In this document: positions 8,397-16,671 of the stretch, piece after piece | How the letters are laid out: every line of letters starts with the position of its first letter | Position numbering within the stretch: position 1 is the first letter of the stretch | Notes under the pieces: generated by a model | Told to the model about the DNA's origin: nothing | Databases searched by the model: none | Seen by the model: the letters and a program-made list of their open reading frames with translations, nothing else | Made by a program: the position numbers and the translations under genes | Source of the DNA: JAMQPK01 sp963782595 | Lineage (GTDB): Bacteria > Acidobacteriota > Vicinamibacteria > Vicinamibacterales > JAMQPK01 | Reading direction: 5' to 3' | Assembly: GCA_963782595.1 (NCBI GenBank) | Contig: CAWAKJ010000005.1 | Span: 372,001 to 436,000 of the forward strand | Length of the DNA: 64,000 nt

Positions 8397-10421
8397 TCAT
8401 CGCCCTGCGATGTACGGTTCGCGCCGTGTGAACGACTCGCGGTGCGTACGGATCATCTCGGCGAGTGCGGACGGTGGGTTCAGCGCAAGGGCCTCGTCGG
8501 CCACTGCCACTGCGCGATCGAAGTCGCCGGCCGCGGCGTGAGCAACGGCGAGCACATCTAACGTGTTTGCATCGCGCCGCGCGGTGAGCTGCGCTGCACG
8601 CTCGGCCAGCCGTACAGCCTCCGCTGCATCTCGAACAGAGGCATCGGGGGAGGCTGCCAGCAGGGATGCGAGGCTGCCGATGGCCGTCACCCAATCCGGA
8701 TTCAGCTCGAGTGCCCGACGGAATCGCGTCGCAGCTTCGGGAGCATCCCCCAGGGCGCGCGAAACCAGACCCACATTGAGATGAGCCTCACCCAGGCGAG
8801 GATCGATCCGGGCGGCTTCCCGGAACGACTCGAGCGCGGCGCGAGCACGGCCGAGCTGTAGCAATGCCGTTCCCAGGTTGTTGTGCGCGATGGCGTAATC
8901 TGGCCGCAGTTCGAGCGCACGCTGATACTGCGCGACCGCGTCCTCCTGGCGCCCCGAAGCCGCAAGTGCGGTGCCGTAGTTGAAGTGAGCGGATGCGGAT
9001 CCGGGTTTCAGCCTCAGCGCCTCCGCGAAGTGGGGAACGGCTTCGGCCGGCCGGTTCAGTTCCATGTACAGCACTGCGATGTCGTCTCGGAGCGCGGCGC
9101 GGTCGGGTTCGCGCTGAATCAGCGATTCAAGTCCCACGACGTCGGTCGCCATCCACTTCGCGCGAAATGTCTGGTCCAGGAACTGCCGCTCGCCCCCGTT
9201 CTTCGGCATCACCTGAAGCCACAAGTCCCCCATCTCTTCGCGCGACTCCTGGCCCCACCGCACCCGCACGGGCGGAGCGGCCGGATTTCGTGGATTGCCG
9301 GAGGAGTTGTCGTAGCGATACCTCATCGTTACAGACGTACCCTTCGGCAACGGCACGGGGGTCCTGTATCGATAGACGTGCTGCCAGCGCAGGTCCCAAT
9401 CAGAGATCGCAATCAGCGTGCGGCGGCTCCCGTCTGGCAGTGTGGCAATTCCGGTAACAGCACGGGCCAGATAGTGCGCGTGCGGCTGCACGGCCAGCAC
9501 ATCGGCATCGACCGGGAGGACGAACGTATCCTCCACGATGTAGTTCGCGTCGCCGGCGGGAATGTCGATACGCTGATTCGACAGCCGCATCATGACCGGC
9601 CGCTCCTGAGGCACATCGTCTGTAAAGTAGAAGCCGATCGACGGCTGGATCGATTCGGGTTTCCCGCTCGGCACCAGGTGCAGCTGGAGTACGAGGTCGC
9701 TCATCGGCGCCAGATTCCACGCGAGCCCCTTAGGTAGGAGCGGAGCGGCCTGGCCGGGCGTCCATCCAAGGAAATGTCCGTCAGGGTATTCCGCGGATCG
9801 CACGATGATGCCGTCGTAGCCTGGCGCGGGATCCTGTTGGTCGAGCAGGCGTGACGCCGGTGTGACGTCGACGCGGATATTGGCATGATGGACCCGAGGG
9901 TTGCCGGCGCGAAACTCGATGCCACGGACATATCGCAGTCGATCGACGGGCAACGGCAGCACGAAAACGCGCGAGATGTCCGGGCCGTCGGAAGCAAGGA
10001 TGTACGGTTCCGGCAGCGTGACGACGAAATCGGGCGTGCCGAGTTGCCACCCCGCGTTCGATACCGGCGGTTTGGGCAAGTCACCCTGATTGCCCTCGCG
10101 CGCCCCGTCCGCGACCCACCGTTGAAAAATTTCGATCTCTGCGTCGGTCAACGGATCTAATCCGATGAACGCGTGTTCGGTCGGATCCGCTTTCCACGGC
10201 GGCATCGTACGGTTCTTCGTCACGATCGCCATCTGCGTTGCGTGCGCTCGTGCGGTGCTGAAGGTGAGCAGACTGAACGGCGCCGAACCGCCAGGGTGAT
10301 GGCACTGGACGCACTTCCGGAAGGCTATCGGCGCAACATCTTTAGAAAAGGTCACTTGGCCGAATGCCGGCGACCACCAGAGAATCACCGCGGCCAGGAC
10401 CCGAGCTACTTGCTTGTACAT
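8397..10421 (-). CDS. cytochrome c / copper monooxygenase-like / TPR fusion protein
   Basis: 674 aa from the ATG at 10421 (MYKQVARVLAAVILWW), which opens a clear signal peptide; the ATG 12 codons upstream adds only a polar extension. Residues about 30-110 form a cytochrome c-like domain with CVQCHH and a later MPPW methionine. Residues about 150-400 resemble the copper type II ascorbate-dependent monooxygenase fold (RVHHANIRVDV, VQPHAHYLARAV), with candidate Cu-ligand histidines. From about residue 440 there are five or more TPRs. Such proteins are exported and frequent in Acidobacteriota and Planctomycetota; the oxidation substrate is unknown. Confidence 0.8.
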   Translation of the reverse strand: MYKQVARVLAAVILWWSPAFGQVTFSKDVAPIAFRKCVQCHHPGGSAPFSLLTFSTARAHATQMAIVTKNRTMPPWKADPTEHAFIGLDPLTDAEIEIFQRWVADGAREGNQGDLPKPPVSNAGWQLGTPDFVVTLPEPYILASDGPDISRVFVLPLPVDRLRYVRGIEFRAGNPRVHHANIRVDVTPASRLLDQQDPAPGYDGIIVRSAEYPDGHFLGWTPGQAAPLLPKGLAWNLAPMSDLVLQLHLVPSGKPESIQPSIGFYFTDDVPQERPVMMRLSNQRIDIPAGDANYIVEDTFVLPVDADVLAVQPHAHYLARAVTGIATLPDGSRRTLIAISDWDLRWQHVYRYRTPVPLPKGTSVTMRYRYDNSSGNPRNPAAPPVRVRWGQESREEMGDLWLQVMPKNGGERQFLDQTFRAKWMATDVVGLESLIQREPDRAALRDDIAVLYMELNRPAEAVPHFAEALRLKPGSASAHFNYGTALAASGRQEDAVAQYQRALELRPDYAIAHNNLGTALLQLGRARAALESFREAARIDPRLGEAHLNVGLVSRALGDAPEAATRFRRALELNPDWVTAIGSLASLLAASPDASVRDAAEAVRLAERAAQLTARRDANTLDVLAVAHAAAGDFDRAVAVADEALALNPPSALAEMIRTHRESFTRREPYIAGR

Positions 10422-10535
10422 CAAAGTGTTACGGCTAAAATCAGCCGGCGAGTGCAATTCTGTGCAAGGGCGAACATGTGGCGAAAACGGGGGTTTTTTT
10501 GCCGCATTCGGCTGTTCATCGGGCTTTTTCCGCAG

Positions 10536-10541
10536 TATACT
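10536..10541 (+). promoter_or_regulatory. probable -10 box of carD
   Basis: TATACT lies 61 bp before the carD GTG. The hexamer 17 bp upstream (TGTTCA, 10513-10518) is a poor -35. CarD-type proteins can themselves stabilise open complexes at weak promoters. Confidence 0.35.
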
Positions 10542-10602
10542 GGATGGACGTTCATAGTCCGTTTCGCGCCTTCATCACGCACCGCATGACGGGGGAATCA
10601 CT

Positions 10603-11190
10603 GTGACATTCCAGGTCGGAGACAAGGTCATCTACCCCAACCAGGGGCTCGGCGTCGTTACCCGTATCGAAGAGAAAACCATTCTCGGTACTACCTGCGG
10701 CTTCTACCATCTTCGCATTGTTGCCAACGAAACGACCGTCCTCGTACCGATCGACAACGTCGACGGTGTCGGTCTTCGTCGCGCCATCGGAGACGAAGAA
10801 GTCGAACGCCTGTTCAACGCGCTCGGTAACGGCAAGATCGACAATCACCAGAACTGGAAGGGTCGCTTCAAGGACAACTCGGACAAGATGCGGACCGGCT
10901 CGATTTATGACGTAGCGGACGTGCTGAAGAGTCTGACACTGCTGAGCCGCTCCAAGAGCCTGTCGTTCCGGGAGAAGCGCATGCTCGATCGGGCGAAGTT
11001 CCTGATCGTGTCCGAAATTTCCGAGGTGATGCGCGAAACGGCCGAATCAATCGAGGGCCGCGTCGAAAAGGCGCTCGAGCGCAGCTTTGCGACCCGCACT
11101 CGCGCCATCGCGCGCGCGAAGGCCGCGAAGGCCGCACCGGCACCGGCAGCGCGTCCCGTCGCACCGCGCCGGGCTGTCCGCGCTTCGTAG
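10603..11190 (+). CDS. carD: CarD family transcriptional regulator
   Basis: 195 aa, GTG start preceded by GGGGGAA. The N-terminal RNA polymerase-interacting domain (TFQVGDKVIYPNQGLGVVTRIEEK, residues 2-60) is of the TRCF-RID/CarD type. The helical DNA-binding domain follows at about residues 70-160 (NWKGRFKDN, YDVADVLKSLTLLSRSKSLSFREKRMLDRAKFLI in sequence). A basic Ala/Arg/Pro-rich tail of about 30 residues extends the usual length. CarD binds the RNAP beta subunit and stabilises open promoters. It is monocistronic and closed by a strong hairpin. Confidence 0.93.
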   Translation: MTFQVGDKVIYPNQGLGVVTRIEEKTILGTTCGFYHLRIVANETTVLVPIDNVDGVGLRRAIGDEEVERLFNALGNGKIDNHQNWKGRFKDNSDKMRTGSIYDVADVLKSLTLLSRSKSLSFREKRMLDRAKFLIVSEISEVMRETAESIEGRVEKALERSFATRTRAIARAKAAKAAPAPAARPVAPRRAVRAS

Positions 11191-11211
11191 GGCAAGACTC
11201 TACCAGAAGAG

Positions 11212-11255
11212 GGGGACGGGAAGGTTTTTCGACTGCGAAAAACCTTCCCGTCCCC
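11212..11255 (+). terminator. 20-bp perfect hairpin after carD
   Basis: The arms at 11212-11231 (starting GGGGACGGGAAGG) and 11236-11255 are exactly complementary over 20 bp, with the 4-nt loop ACTG. The TTT at 11256-11258 is a minimal U-tract. It acts as a terminator and resembles palindromic REP-type repeats. Confidence 0.75.
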
Positions 11256-11278
11256 TTTCTGCTGTACGCTCAAGGACA

Positions 11279-12016
11279 TTGCAAACCGCTATCGCAGCCG
11301 TTCGCTCGGCAGCGGCGTACGTGGCCGTTTCAACTTACGTTGCCATCGCCGCCCCGGTCGGCATGGCCCTCGCGCTCACGTTCCGCTGGAAAAGCCTGCT
11401 GTATGTGCTGGGACATGGGGGCGTCGCCTTAGGCACCTCGCTCGCCGGGATCCGCACGCGCGTGGCCGGGCGCGAACACCTGCAGCCCCATCGCCCGGTC
11501 GTGTTCTGCTCTAACCATCAGAGCAATATCGATCCGCCCATCCTCTTTCAGGCGCTTCATCCCCGTTTGCACATCCTCTTCAAGCGGGAACTGACGAAAC
11601 TGCCGCTCCTGGGCCGGGCGTTCCAGATTGGCGGATTCGTGCCCATCGACCGCGCCAGCCGCGAACACTCGATGGCGGCGATCGAGCAAGCGGCCGAATC
11701 GCTGAGACGGGGCAATTCGTTCCTCACATTTCCCGAGGGGACTCGCAGCCGGACGGGAGCGTTGCTGCCGTTCAAACGGGGCCCGTTTCTGATGGCGCTC
11801 AAAGCGCAGACGCCAATCGTGCCGGTTGCCATTCAGGGTGGGACCGACGCGATGCGAAAGGGGAGCCCCATTGTCCGGCCGGCGACGGTCAGCGTCCGCA
11901 TCGGTACGCCTATCGAAACACGAGGCATGGACGTATCCGATCGCGAAAAGCTCGCTGACGAGGTTCGTGCGCGGGTTGAAGAGTTGTTGGCCAGGGGACC
12001 AGTAGGGGAGCGCTAG
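11279..12016 (+). CDS. 1-acyl-sn-glycerol-3-phosphate acyltransferase (PlsC-like)
   Basis: About 245 aa. The open frame extends 5' into carD, but the carD terminator intervenes, so a start at TTG 11279 (AAGGA just upstream, spacing short), GTG 11321 or ATG 11363 is needed. An N-terminal membrane helix is followed by acyltransferase motif I NHQSNIDP (HX4D-type with Q at position 2), the FKRELTKLPLLGRAFQIGGFVPIDR block and motif III FPEGTRSRTG, then VPVAIQGG. It transfers acyl chains to lysophosphatidate at the inner membrane. Start uncertain; function well supported. Confidence 0.85.
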   Translation: MQTAIAAVRSAAAYVAVSTYVAIAAPVGMALALTFRWKSLLYVLGHGGVALGTSLAGIRTRVAGREHLQPHRPVVFCSNHQSNIDPPILFQALHPRLHILFKRELTKLPLLGRAFQIGGFVPIDRASREHSMAAIEQAAESLRRGNSFLTFPEGTRSRTGALLPFKRGPFLMALKAQTPIVPVAIQGGTDAMRKGSPIVRPATVSVRIGTPIETRGMDVSDREKLADEVRARVEELLARGPVGER

Positions 12017-12558
12017 ATACTCGGCTTTTTTCCCGCCCTCAGCATCTCGATTGCCTTCCGAAGCCGGCCTTGTCTGGTTTCTTCGCGTTTTGCCGTGTCG
12101 ATCCATGCGATGTACATACGGCGGTGCGAGGGCGCGAGACGCTCGTAGAACGCCCACGCCTTCCTGTTGGCTCGCAACGCCTGCTCGATGTAGCCGGGCA
12201 ACGAGGCTGGCCGGGGAGAGTCGACGATCGGCCGTCCTTCTGGCCCGCGTGCGCGACCCGGCGCCGCGAGGCGCTTTGCCGCTTTCAGCTCGTGATAGCG
12301 CCTGACGTTGATGCTCGACCAGTTGCTGTCGGGCTTGCGTGGCGTGAACTTGCGCGCATACCGATCGGCGTCTATGCGTTTGATGAGGCTGTCGATCCAT
12401 CCGTAGCAGAGTGCTTCATCGAGCGCGTCCTTGTAGGAGACGGTCGGCTTGCCGGTGTGCTGCTTGTGGAAGATCAGCCAGATTTCTGTTTCGGAATCGT
12501 GGTGTTGGGCGAGCCAGCTTCGCCACCGCCCGCACGTGACGGCGTCAAATGTCTTCAA
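12013..12558 (-). CDS. YdeI/OmpD-associated family protein
   Basis: 181 aa. The YdeI-type domain is recognised by ETEIWLIFHKQHTGKPTVSYKDALDEALCYGWIDSL and KFTPRKPDSNWSSINVRRYHEL (in sequence, residues 24-90). The C-terminal basic helical tail AKREETRQGRLRKAIEMLRAGKKPS is typical. The family is sometimes called bacteriocin-protection protein; its biochemistry is unclear. It converges on the acyltransferase gene with a 4-bp overlap. Confidence 0.85.
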   Translation of the reverse strand: MKTFDAVTCGRWRSWLAQHHDSETEIWLIFHKQHTGKPTVSYKDALDEALCYGWIDSLIKRIDADRYARKFTPRKPDSNWSSINVRRYHELKAAKRLAAPGRARGPEGRPIVDSPRPASLPGYIEQALRANRKAWAFYERLAPSHRRMYIAWIDTAKREETRQGRLRKAIEMLRAGKKPSI

Positions 12559-12568
12559 TGTGTGATTC

Positions 12569-13714
12569 TTATGGAGCTCCGAACGAAAACGTCAGCTGCC
12601 AGGGCTGAAGTTTTGCGCCGTCGGTGGAGGAGATGCCGTCGAGCAGTTCGATGATGGCATTGCGATAGGCTGCCGAGTCGGGCTGGTCGAGTCGAATCTC
12701 CAGTGCGCGCCTGGCACCGTCGTACTTGAATTCCGGAAAACGCTCGCCTTCGCGAACCGGTTTCGATCCGGCAGCTGCGTCGGCTGTGATGAACGCAAAC
12801 CGGATATGGCCTTTGAAGCTCCCCGGGATCATATCGCGCGAAAACTGGACCCGAATCGGCGATTTCAGCGATACGTCGCTTTCACCTTGTTCGGGATCGC
12901 TGAAGATCACTTCGGGAGGGGGGCCCATCTGCGGGATCGGAGCGGCCTCGTCGTTTCGCGTTTCCACCGCCGGCTTGGTCAGCAGGATTTGCTGCCCTTC
13001 GATCCAGACGAGGCCCTTTCTTTCGCGGAGTACACCGGCGATTTCGAGCCAGGTGCCTGTGTCGACCCTCGCGCCGGTGTCGAGATTGAAGCCTCTGCCT
13101 CGCGGCCGAAGCCCCGTCACCCACACTGCGGCGTCTGCGGCACGCAGCACGAAGTCCCACTGGCTGAGGCCTGGTCCCTGGGGCGCGTCTCCGTAGAGGT
13201 TCCGCCCGCGAAATTGTCCGGTGACTTTGACGGTCTGCCCGACATGACTGGAAGGATCCAGGGCGATCTGGCGCACTGTGACTGCGCCTTCAGCAGGCGG
13301 CACGGCCATGGCATCGGTCACCGTCAACACGACGATCTCACCCGGTCTCGGCCAGTCTGCTTCGAGACCTCCAGGCAAGAGGCGATCGAGACCGAATGTG
13401 ACGATGCGCGGATCTTCGCGCTGAAGGCGTCCCACATCCCAGAAGCTCGCGCGCAGTTCGACAGGGCCGTCGGCTGGCGACAGCCCACTGAAGATCAGGG
13501 GAATCGATCGTTCGATCGTCGGCGAGAGCAGTACGGGCCGATCGCGCGTGACCAGATTCCCTCGCACGACCACCAGCTGGCCCTGGTAAAAGCCCGGGTA
13601 GGCGAGGAGCGCCGCCGGAGACGCGGCGCGGCGCGGCGCAACTTGCGCGTGCGACGACGCTCCGCTCGACACGATGAACGCGACCAGAACCGCGTGGATT
13701 GAGACGCGAAACAC
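12569..13714 (-). CDS. secreted protein with OB-like and Big_5-like domains, function unknown
   Basis: About 381 aa from the GTG at 13714, chosen because it directly precedes a signal peptide (FRVSIHAVLVAFIVSSGASSHAQ form). The first ATG at 13789 would overlap the divergent rex gene. Two repeats resemble bacterial OB-fold stress proteins (PGFYQGQLVVVRGNL and SSHVGQTVKVTGQFRGRNLYG). The C terminus (DPEQGESDVSLKSPIRVQFSRDM ... LQPWQLTFSFGAP) looks like a bacterial Ig-like domain. No enzyme motif is visible. Confidence 0.6.
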   Translation of the reverse strand: MFRVSIHAVLVAFIVSSGASSHAQVAPRRAASPAALLAYPGFYQGQLVVVRGNLVTRDRPVLLSPTIERSIPLIFSGLSPADGPVELRASFWDVGRLQREDPRIVTFGLDRLLPGGLEADWPRPGEIVVLTVTDAMAVPPAEGAVTVRQIALDPSSHVGQTVKVTGQFRGRNLYGDAPQGPGLSQWDFVLRAADAAVWVTGLRPRGRGFNLDTGARVDTGTWLEIAGVLRERKGLVWIEGQQILLTKPAVETRNDEAAPIPQMGPPPEVIFSDPEQGESDVSLKSPIRVQFSRDMIPGSFKGHIRFAFITADAAAGSKPVREGERFPEFKYDGARRALEIRLDQPDSAAYRNAIIELLDGISSTDGAKLQPWQLTFSFGAP

Positions 13715-13733
13715 GCTGCTTTCGATTGTACCT

Positions 13734-13756
13734 GTTCCAGCTGGAACCGCTATAGA
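13734..13756 (+). promoter_or_regulatory. rex promoter with 14-bp perfect palindrome
   Basis: GTTCCAGCTGGAAC (13734-13747) is a perfect palindrome immediately upstream of TATAGA (13751-13756), 7 bp before the rex GTG. It is positioned as an operator over the -35/-10 spacer. The GTG itself lies in TTGTGAAATT, which matches half of the Rex operator consensus TTGTGAAN4TTCACAA. Confidence 0.5.
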
Positions 13757-13762
13757 ATCCTT

Positions 13763-14422
13763 GTGAAATTGGCGATCAAGCGTAGGCAACTCAGCGATCA
13801 GGTTTCCGAGCTCACTACCAACAGGTTGTCGGTCTATTTGAGGTGTCTCAATACACTCGATGCCGATGGCGTGAAGACTGTTTCATCGCAGACGCTCGAG
13901 AAGCAGTTTCATCTCAACGCCGCGCAGATCCGGAAAGACCTGGCGTACTTCGGGGAATTCGGTGTGCGTGGGGTGGGCTACTACGTGAAGGACCTCAAGC
14001 AGCACCTCCGCCAGATTCTCGGGCTCGATCGGCGCCTCAAGATCGCCATCCTCGGCGCCGGAAACCTGGGGCTGGCGCTCGCCGATTATCCCGGCTTTCA
14101 GCAGGAAGGGTTTCAGATCGCCGCTCTGTTCGACACGCTGCCGTCCAAAGTCGGGCAGCGTTCGCGCGCGGGCGTGCCGATTTTCGACATTGCCGAACTG
14201 CGCAAGATCGCCGCACGCGACAAAATCACGATTGCGGTCATTGCCGTACCGGCTGAGGCGGCGCAGCAAGTTGTGAACCAGGTCGTCGCCGCCGGCATCA
14301 AGGCGATACTGAATTTCTCGCCAGGCACGCTGCGTGCGCCAGACGATGTGAAGCTGAAAAGCGTGGATCTGACGGTCTCGCTCGAGAGCCTGTCGTTCTA
14401 CCTGGCGCAGGAGAATGAGTGA
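13763..14422 (+). CDS. rex: redox-sensing transcriptional repressor Rex
   Basis: 219 aa, GTG start. The N-terminal winged helix (RLSVYLRCLNTLDADGVKTVSSQTLE and AAQIRKDLAYFGEFGVRGVGY) and the Rossmann NAD(H)-binding domain (IAILGAGNLGLALADYPGF) are both intact. Length matches the family (about 210-220). Rex represses respiratory and fermentative genes when NADH/NAD+ is low. It is followed by moaC, with the stop next to a GGCAGAT repeat. Autoregulation is suggested by the palindrome and the half-site at its start. Confidence 0.93.
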   Translation: MKLAIKRRQLSDQVSELTTNRLSVYLRCLNTLDADGVKTVSSQTLEKQFHLNAAQIRKDLAYFGEFGVRGVGYYVKDLKQHLRQILGLDRRLKIAILGAGNLGLALADYPGFQQEGFQIAALFDTLPSKVGQRSRAGVPIFDIAELRKIAARDKITIAVIAVPAEAAQQVVNQVVAAGIKAILNFSPGTLRAPDDVKLKSVDLTVSLESLSFYLAQENE

Positions 14423-14429
14423 AGCTTGT

Positions 14430-14460
14430 CATGGCAGATGGCAGATGGCAGATGGCAGAA
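14430..14460. repeat. GGCAGAT tandem repeat (about 4 units)
   Basis: Near-perfect heptamer repeat of GGCAGAT just upstream of the preferred moaC start. A longer moaC start would translate it. The same unit recurs at 8300 and 19370. Confidence 0.75.
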
Positions 14461-14469
14461 GGGATGAGG

Positions 14470-14946
14470 ATGGCGAGAAAACTTTCCCATGTGGATGAGC
14501 GCGGCCGAATCCGAATGGTGGACGTCGGCGAGAAGGCAGAAACCGCCCGCGAAGCTGTGGCCCGCGGTCGCATCGCCGTCGGTGCCGTCGCGTTGAGGGC
14601 GATTCGCGCCGGGAAGGTCAAGAAAGGCGATCCGCTCCAGACCGCGCGCCTCGCCGGCATCGTCGCGGCCAAACGGACATCGGATCTGATTCCACTGTGC
14701 CACCCGCTTCCGCTATCGCACGTCGACGTCGAGATTACGCGCCGCAAAGACGGGTACACCATCGAGTCGCGCGTTCGTACGACGGCGCGCACCGGCGTGG
14801 AAATGGAGGCGCTCACCGCAGTCGCCGTCGCAGCGCTGACGATCTACGACATGCTGAAAGCGCTCGACAAGACGATGGTGATTGGCGAAATCTGCGTCTT
14901 GGAGAAGCGCGGCGGAAGATCGGGAGAGTACAAACGGGTGCGGTAG
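14470..14946 (+). CDS. moaC: cyclic pyranopterin monophosphate synthase MoaC
   Basis: 158 aa from the ATG at 14470, with AAGGG spaced about 6 nt. Upstream in-frame ATGs would translate the GGCAGAT repeat. Family motifs are LSHVDERGRIRMVDVGEK, the LIPLCHPLPLSHVDVE active-site loop, ARTGVEMEALTAV and LDKTMVIGEICVLEKRGG. It forms cPMP from GTP-derived 3',8-cyclo-dihydro-GTP in molybdenum cofactor synthesis. No other moa gene is in the window, but a MOSC-domain protein is at 54344. Confidence 0.93.
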   Translation: MARKLSHVDERGRIRMVDVGEKAETAREAVARGRIAVGAVALRAIRAGKVKKGDPLQTARLAGIVAAKRTSDLIPLCHPLPLSHVDVEITRRKDGYTIESRVRTTARTGVEMEALTAVAVAALTIYDMLKALDKTMVIGEICVLEKRGGRSGEYKRVR

Positions 14947-15042
14947 GTGCAATGGGTGCGACGGGTGCAATGGGTGCGAACGCCGCACCGATCGCACCTG
15001 CCGCACCTCGCACCTATTGCACCTATTGCACCCAACGCACCT
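14945..15042. repeat. 9-mer GGGTGCAAT repeat in inverted arrangement
   Basis: GGGTGCAAT/GGGTGCGAC units on the left are mirrored by CGCACCT/ATTGCACCT units on the right. The spacer between moaC and the convergent transporter can therefore fold on itself and probably ends both transcripts. Confidence 0.65.
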
Positions 15043-15916
15043 AGCTCGTTCGCGGTGGTGGTTCGATGTGAATGATTGCGTCGGCAATCTGTGGATAGCG
15101 CTCCATCAGCAGGTCCTTCACGTCGTGCGAGATCGCATGCGCCTCGGTCAGCGGGGTGGCGCCGTCCATCCAGATGTGCATGTCGAGAAAGACGTGGTCA
15201 ACGGAGCCGCGCGATCGAATGTGGTGGCACCCGAGCACGCGCGGCACCCGCTCGACGACGCGGCGAATGTCTTCTTCCGAAATGACCATTTCATCGGAAA
15301 GGATTTTCGCGGTGTCGCGCGCGATTGCGAAGCCCGCAAAGCCGATGAACCCGACGATTACGAGCGCCGCCAGCGGATCGAGGAGTGGATAGCCCATCGC
15401 CGATCCGATGAGGGCGGCGATCACCGCGAGCGAGGTCAGCACATCGCTCTGGGTATGCCTGGCATCGGCCAGCAGCAGCTCGCTCGAGAGGCGCGCGGCC
15501 GCGATGCGTTCGGCGCGCACCACCGCGATGTTGATCGCGAGCGTGACGAGCATGACCGCAAAGCTGGTCGCCGTCACAGACGGCGCGCCTCCGGAGCGGA
15601 ATCGGACGAAGGCCGCCTGTGCAACCTCGACGACGACGATGAGGAGAAAGAGCGCGATGGCGGCGGCGGCGAGCGTTTCGAACTTGCGGTGACCGTAGGG
15701 GTGATTCGCGTCGGGAGGCTTCCCGGCCAGCCGCAAGCCGACGAGCGCCACGACATTCGATGCGGCGTCGGTGAGCGAATGGAGTCCGTCCGACAGGATA
15801 CTGATGGATCCGCTGGCCTGCCCGTAGACCACCTTCGCAAGCGCGACTACGAGATTGAGGAAAAGGATTCTGAGGAGGACGCTGCGAACCTCGGTGAATC
15901 TCGACTCGGTTCGCAT
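15041..15916 (-). CDS. cation diffusion facilitator (CDF) transporter
   Basis: 291 aa from the ATG at 15916; the ATG at 15946 would translate part of a GGGGTCTGACCCC palindrome. There are six predicted membrane segments. The metal sites are in SILSDGLHSLTDAASNVVALVG (TM2, with D..HS.TD) and LLADARHTQSDVLTSLAVI (TM5, H..SD). A C-terminal cytoplasmic domain is rich in His (LGCHHIRSRGSVDHVFLDMHIWMDG form). It exports Zn, Fe, Mn or Co against protons; selectivity is not clear. Confidence 0.9.
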   Translation of the reverse strand: MRTESRFTEVRSVLLRILFLNLVVALAKVVYGQASGSISILSDGLHSLTDAASNVVALVGLRLAGKPPDANHPYGHRKFETLAAAAIALFLLIVVVEVAQAAFVRFRSGGAPSVTATSFAVMLVTLAINIAVVRAERIAAARLSSELLLADARHTQSDVLTSLAVIAALIGSAMGYPLLDPLAALVIVGFIGFAGFAIARDTAKILSDEMVISEEDIRRVVERVPRVLGCHHIRSRGSVDHVFLDMHIWMDGATPLTEAHAISHDVKDLLMERYPQIADAIIHIEPPPRTS

Positions 15917-15930
15917 GTGAGACGTCGACA

Positions 15931-15969
15931 GGGGTCTGACCCCCACGACGCTAACGGGGGTCAGACCCC
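15931..15969. repeat. REP-like palindrome GGGGTCTGACCCC
   Basis: GGGGTCTGACCCCC (15931-15944) and GGGGGTCAGACCCC (15956-15969) are each self-palindromic and also pair with each other. The GGGGTCTGACCCC motif is, from memory, common in REP-type repeats of many phyla. Confidence 0.7.
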
Positions 15970-16003
15970 GCTGATCGATTCCGCGTATCTGCGAATGGTG
16001 CGG

Positions 16004-16633
16004 CTAGAACAGCCGGGCAGATGGAATTGGCCACCATCGAACCTGCACTTTTCCGATGATGTAGCGCTTGGGCACGAAGCCCCAGTGGCGGCTGTCGGAG
16101 CTGTTGTTCCGGTGGTCGCCGAGCACGAAATAGTAGCCCTCCGGGATCACTTGGGGACCCCAGTCGTCGTGCGCCCGGTAGTCTTCTGGCACGAACTCGT
16201 CCTTCATGGCGGTCTCGTTGACGAACACGTTGCCGTCCACGATGCGCACGGTATCGCCTTCCTCGGCGACGACGCGCTTCACGAAAGACTTATTCGGGTC
16301 GATCGGGTAGTAGAGCATCACGATGTCGCCGTGATGCGGTTCTCCGATGCGATAGGCCAGCTTGTTCACGATCAGACGGTCCTGATCCTCGAGCGTGGGG
16401 GCCATGCTCATGCCCTCGACCCGCGCGACCTGGAAGCCGAACGTGACGATGAGGGTGGCATAGACCGCCGCCGAGGCGAGCGTCTTGAACCACGCGACCA
16501 GCTCGTCGCGCACCATCTTCAGGCGCTCGGCAGTCTTCGAGCGTGCTGCCGGGTCGGCCGTCGCCGGAACGGTGACGATGACCGTCGCCCCTGCGCCGTC
16601 GCCCGCCATGGCCGGCTCCATACCCATGCGCAT
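16004..16633 (-). CDS. lepB: signal peptidase I
   Basis: 209 aa. One N-terminal membrane anchor (residues about 48-70). Box B has the nucleophile in RVEGMSMAPTLEDQD (Ser75 or near), box C gives KLAYRIGEPHHGDIVM, and box D holds the general base in KSFVKRVVAEEGDTV. Box E is VLGDHRNNSSDSRHWGFV. It cleaves Sec/Tat signal peptides on the periplasmic face. The ATG at 16633 gives a long Ala-rich cytoplasmic leader; a second ATG four codons in (16621-area) is possible. Confidence 0.92.
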   Translation of the reverse strand: MRMGMEPAMAGDGAGATVIVTVPATADPAARSKTAERLKMVRDELVAWFKTLASAAVYATLIVTFGFQVARVEGMSMAPTLEDQDRLIVNKLAYRIGEPHHGDIVMLYYPIDPNKSFVKRVVAEEGDTVRIVDGNVFVNETAMKDEFVPEDYRAHDDWGPQVIPEGYYFVLGDHRNNSSDSRHWGFVPKRYIIGKVQVRWWPIPSARLF

Positions 16634-16671
16634 CGAGTCGGCGTCGCCCAGCTCGACCTGCCTGCGCGACT

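Noticed and set aside
11087..11278. Upstream extension of the PlsC-like gene into carD
   Set aside because: The frame crosses the strong carD hairpin and is basic and featureless; a start after the hairpin is needed.
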